From the NCBI GenBank assembly GCA_038030265.1, contig CM075939.1, positions 8,785,253 to 8,849,252 on the forward strand: a stretch of DNA of 64,000 nucleotides, given 5' to 3'. Below are positions 61,190 through 64,000 of this stretch, piece after piece. Position 1 is the first letter of the stretch; the number at the start of each line of letters is the position of its first letter. The position numbers and the translations under genes are program-made. The DNA is from Corythucha ciliata (lineage: Eukaryota; Arthropoda; Insecta; Hemiptera; Tingidae). Below the pieces are notes generated by a model. The model was not told where the DNA came from. It saw only the letters and a program-made list of their open reading frames with translations, and did no database searches.

Positions 61190-61931
61190 AACACGGTTTG
61201 AGCTAGCCAAAACCCACGAAATAGTGTAGTTTCGAATATGGTTCTCTAATAGCGAGCAAAAGTAGGTTAACCCCGTAAATTGGCGTTTTAGTGAGCCAGA
61301 ATCGCGACTATGGTTTATAACAGTGCAAAATCCGGGCAATTGTAACGTTTTTGAAAGAGGAAACCTACGCGCAGCAACAACAACAAGGGACAAAATCGGG
61401 GTTTTGGTGAGCTAGCAAAAATTGTTTTTGTAGCGAGGAGAACGGAAAACACGAAAAATTGTCATTTTCGTGTGCAAAATTTGTAAACTGGATTTCCATC
61501 CAAGTTTTTTTTTTTTTAGACGACCGGCTAAAATAGTTAAGCAAGTGGAATCTGAAAAACTGTTTTTTTTTTTTTGTTTTTTTTTTAGAGCCGGACACAC
61601 GAAAATGTGTCGTTCGTCATGAAAATCGAATTTTAGTGCACAAAATCAACGAACTCGGTCTCAGTTTGAATTTTGAGTGAGTCGAATCTGAGAAAATGGG
61701 ATTTTAGTACGAAAAATCAGCAAAATCGGTTTCCAAATTAAGCCGAACCTCGAAATCGGTTTGTCAGCAACAAGCATCCGTGAATTTTTTATTTTTGGTG
61801 AAGCCGATAAGCGAAAATGTGTTGTTTTTCAAGTGAGAAAAATTCGCAAAATTGGTTTTAGTGAATATATTTGGAGGAGCTGCGATTATGGTCTTGTTTA
61901 GTGTACGAAATTTGGTTTTCACAACAATAAA
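61190..61931. repeat. Degenerate short-period repeat array (family 2)
   Basis: Loose units such as AGCGAGCAAAAGTAGG, GTGAGCCAGAATCGCGAC and AAGCCGATAAGCGAAAATG, alternating with T-runs and (A/G)AAAATTGG. Same style as 18600-19212. Confidence 0.55.
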
Positions 61932-62336
61932 GTTCCGACAGCAGCCTGTCGGGAAAAGTGCATTTCATTCATGCGACAATCGAGTCAAACCTCATACGAT
62001 ACCAATAACGATATCAATCAACTATGAATGACATTTAGGCCGTGGTATAGAAAGTCAAAATCATAAAATCGTGTTTCTTTTTACCGCAGGCCCCTTTTTT
62101 GGCACCAACTGAGGGGGAACAAAATGATGAAAATGAAAAATGAAACTGAGTCGGTTTGGTTGCCTATACGATGTGGGAAGGTGGACTCTTGTTAGAGGAG
62201 TTATTTGCAATTAAAATCTTTATCCCGGCCTAAATTTCATTCATAATTGATTGATATCGTTATTGGTATCGTATGAGGTTTGACTCGATTGTCGCATGAA
62301 TGAAATGCACTTTTCCCGACAGGCTGCTGTCGGAAC
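61932..62336. mobile_element. 405-bp DNA element with 110-bp terminal inverted repeats
   Basis: 61932-62041 (GTTCCGACAGCAGCCTGTCG...TTTAGGCC) is the near-perfect inverse of 62227-62336. The outermost 21 bp contain their own small dyad, CCGACAG-CAGC-CTGTCGG. The internal 185 bp have no coding potential. No target duplication that I can be sure of. Confidence 0.9.
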
Positions 62337-62420
62337 AAAACTTTTTTCAGGTTACGTTAATTTTCAGATCAGTTAAATTAGGTTAAATGGCATGTCACAA
62401 TTTCACCATTGCGCAATGCG

Positions 62421-62876
62421 GAGTGCCTGGGTTCGAATCCGAAACAATTTTTTTTAATTTTTTTTTTTGTTCCTCCCTTTTTGGCCCACCTCAGGATTTT
62501 TTACTCAATATTTATTAGGCTGTAGGCAAATCAAATAAAAGAGACGGCTCAAAATACAATGTCAATGAATTTTTTTGGTAATTGGGTGGTCCAGTAAGGC
62601 ATAGCGTTAATTTAATAGCTCCCCTCCGCCGAGAACTCCCCTGCCATATTAACGGATTTGGTTCACTAGGGTCTCATACGAAAGCGCGTTCATTTCTCAT
62701 TACTCGAGTCAATTTTGGGGGCAATCACAGCAACAGCCGTGCGGTAGCGAATTTTCAACTAATTCAAACCCCTCTTTCACACCCTTCCCGTTGACCGATT
62801 CATCTGGATCACGAACTCGTCCGAGATATTCACGCTATTGATTTTTAGGCCAAATTTGGTTGCCCTAAGTCAAAAA
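62421..62876 (+). repeat. Direct repeat with tRNA-like B box, copy 1 (SINE-like)
   Basis: Begins GAGTGCCTGGGTTCGAATCC, the T-arm/B-box consensus of tRNA genes (62430-62440), followed by GAAACAA and a T-rich stretch. Then comes about 400 bp shared with 63547-64000. No A box or cloverleaf can be built upstream. A 5'-truncated tRNA-derived SINE or a repeat that captured a tRNA 3' half are the alternatives. Confidence 0.75.
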
Positions 62877-63546
62877 TTGCGACCGTGATCGTGCTAACAA
62901 GCGAGGGGCCATATATATAAGTTAGATTTGGGAACTAACAAAGTCCGTTTTTAAATTTTTTACCATAGTATAGTGACAGTCAAATGTTACAAAACTGGCT
63001 CCCTAAATTCTTCGAGAAATGGACAGCTAAATAAATTTCTCTGCTTGAAACGAATTAATTTATTAATTAAAAATAGCCATGTTTTAGATCAATTATCTAG
63101 TTTGATGAAGATCAACGCGAGCAGTGGGACAAATGGTGGTTACAAGGCCGGCCCTTGTAGCGAGCTACAAAGATTTGTAAGATTGTCCCCGCCTCCTCCC
63201 CCAGTGCCCCCTCAACACCTACCACTTCATTTTTGTTAGAAGATAACGAAATTCTACAATTGATGGAGCTGACCCTAAATGCCTTCGTTAGCAATAATTC
63301 GTAGCTTTTCAATTTGCAGAAAGAAATAGAGCGCACAACAGAAGTTAAAGCGACAAATGTATACAGAATATTATGGGCTGAAGAGGAGATACGAAGGGAA
63401 AAAAATGAAATGCATAATAAAATAACAAATTGAGAAATAATGTTCAATCAATTATACCATATTTACGACCATATTCAGAGACCTTCTTTATCTGAGCCTT
63501 AACTTAAATTGTGCAAAGGTCATACGTGTATTGCTAAAGGAATGCC
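62877..63546. other. Spacer between the direct repeats
   Basis: AT-rich, no recognised gene; short frames near 62973-63239 and 63112-63447 overlap on opposite strands and look like chance. Confidence 0.45.
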
Positions 63547-64000
63547 GAGTGCCTGGGTTCGAATCCGAAACAATTTTTTTAAAATTTTTTTTTTGTTCCT
63601 CCCTTTTTGGCCCACCACAGGATTTCTTGCTCAAGATTTATTAGGCTGTAGGCAAATCAAATAAAAGAGACGGCTCAAAATACAATCTCAATGAAATTTT
63701 TTGGTAATTGGGTGGTCCAGTAAAGCATAGCGTTAATTTAATAGCTCCCCTCCGCCGAGAACTCCCCTGCCATATCAACGGATTTGGTTCACAAAGGTCT
63801 CATTCGAAAGCGCGTTCATTTCTCATTACTCGAGTCAATTTTGGGGGCAATTGCAGCAACAGCCGTGCGGTAGCGAATTTTCAACTAATTCAAACCCCTC
63901 TTTCACACCGTTCCCGTGGACCGATTCATCTGGATCACGAACTCGTCCGAGATATTCACGCTATTGATTTTTAGACCAAATTTGGTTGCCCTAAGTAAAA
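63547..64000 (+). repeat. Direct repeat with tRNA-like B box, copy 2
   Basis: Same sequence as 62421-62876, offset about 1126 bp, with a few substitutions; homology begins exactly at GAGTGCCTGGG in both and this copy runs to the window end. Confidence 0.8.

Noticed and set aside
62421..62445. tRNA gene
   Set aside because: Only the B box/T-arm is present; no acceptor pairing, D-arm or anticodon arm can be built around it.

Overview
This is a eukaryotic, very probably arthropod, genomic scaffold dominated by transposable elements. The evidence is spliced host-gene exons with GT/AG introns, LINEs, Gypsy-type LTR elements, a Penelope-like element, Harbinger and piggyBac DNA transposons, many small foldback (MITE-like) elements and AT-rich filler. 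Two runs of exactly 500 N (19213-19712 and 34727-35226) divide it into three contigs: 1-19212, 19713-34726 and 35227-64000. Host genes are represented only by first exons. The first coding exon of PTEN (minus strand, present twice in a 1.7-kb tandem duplication) lies at the left edge. The first two coding exons of ATAD1/Msp1 (fly nmd) appear twice in opposite orientations (28912-29166 minus; 42522-42776 plus). A third, unidentified first exon lies divergently upstream of each ATAD1 copy.

Layout. 1-3.2 kb: duplicated PTEN exon 1. 3.2-6.0 kb: non-coding with degenerate short repeats. 6.0-8.0 kb: dead non-LTR RT fragment and a dead Penelope-like element split by a 135-bp MITE. 8.27-13.04 kb: decayed Gypsy element 1, with a MITE in its 5' LTR. 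13.55-17.89 kb: Gypsy element 2, complete with LTRs and a CGACC target duplication but frameshifted. 17.9-19.2 kb: MITE and degenerate repeats. 20.7-23.7 kb: LINE A, internally deleted. 23.7-27.8 kb: LINE B. 28.9-30.2 kb: ATAD1 and candidate-gene first exons. 31.4-34.3 kb: apparently complete Harbinger element. 36.0-37.7 kb: intact piggyBac transposase. 39.4-40.3 kb: non-autonomous Harbinger relative. 41.5-42.8 kb: second copy of the two host first exons. 43.8-47.8 kb: young Gypsy element 3, minus strand. 47.8-54.8 kb: full-length copy of LINE A, minus strand, interrupted at its 3' end by Gypsy 3. 54.8-64 kb: non-coding, with MITE clusters, a 2-kb quasi-tandem array, a 405-bp long-TIR element and a direct repeat carrying a tRNA-like B box.

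The dominant large-scale structure is an imperfect palindrome. Positions 20685-34726 are the reverse complement of 38935-54838, except for insertions private to one arm (LINE B and Harbinger on the left; Gypsy 3 and the small Harbinger relative on the right) and a few deletions. The inner end of the left arm is an assembly gap, so an inverted, un-collapsed second haplotype is at least as likely as a real inverted duplication. Under the haplotype reading, each private insertion is a presence/absence polymorphism.

The most interesting biology is that PTEN (minus) and the plus-strand ATAD1 copy lie head-to-head about 40 kb apart. As I recall, this is the arrangement of the human PTEN-ATAD1 neighbourhood, so it may be very deep microsynteny. 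No prokaryotic genes, rRNA genes, complete tRNA genes or CRISPR arrays were found.
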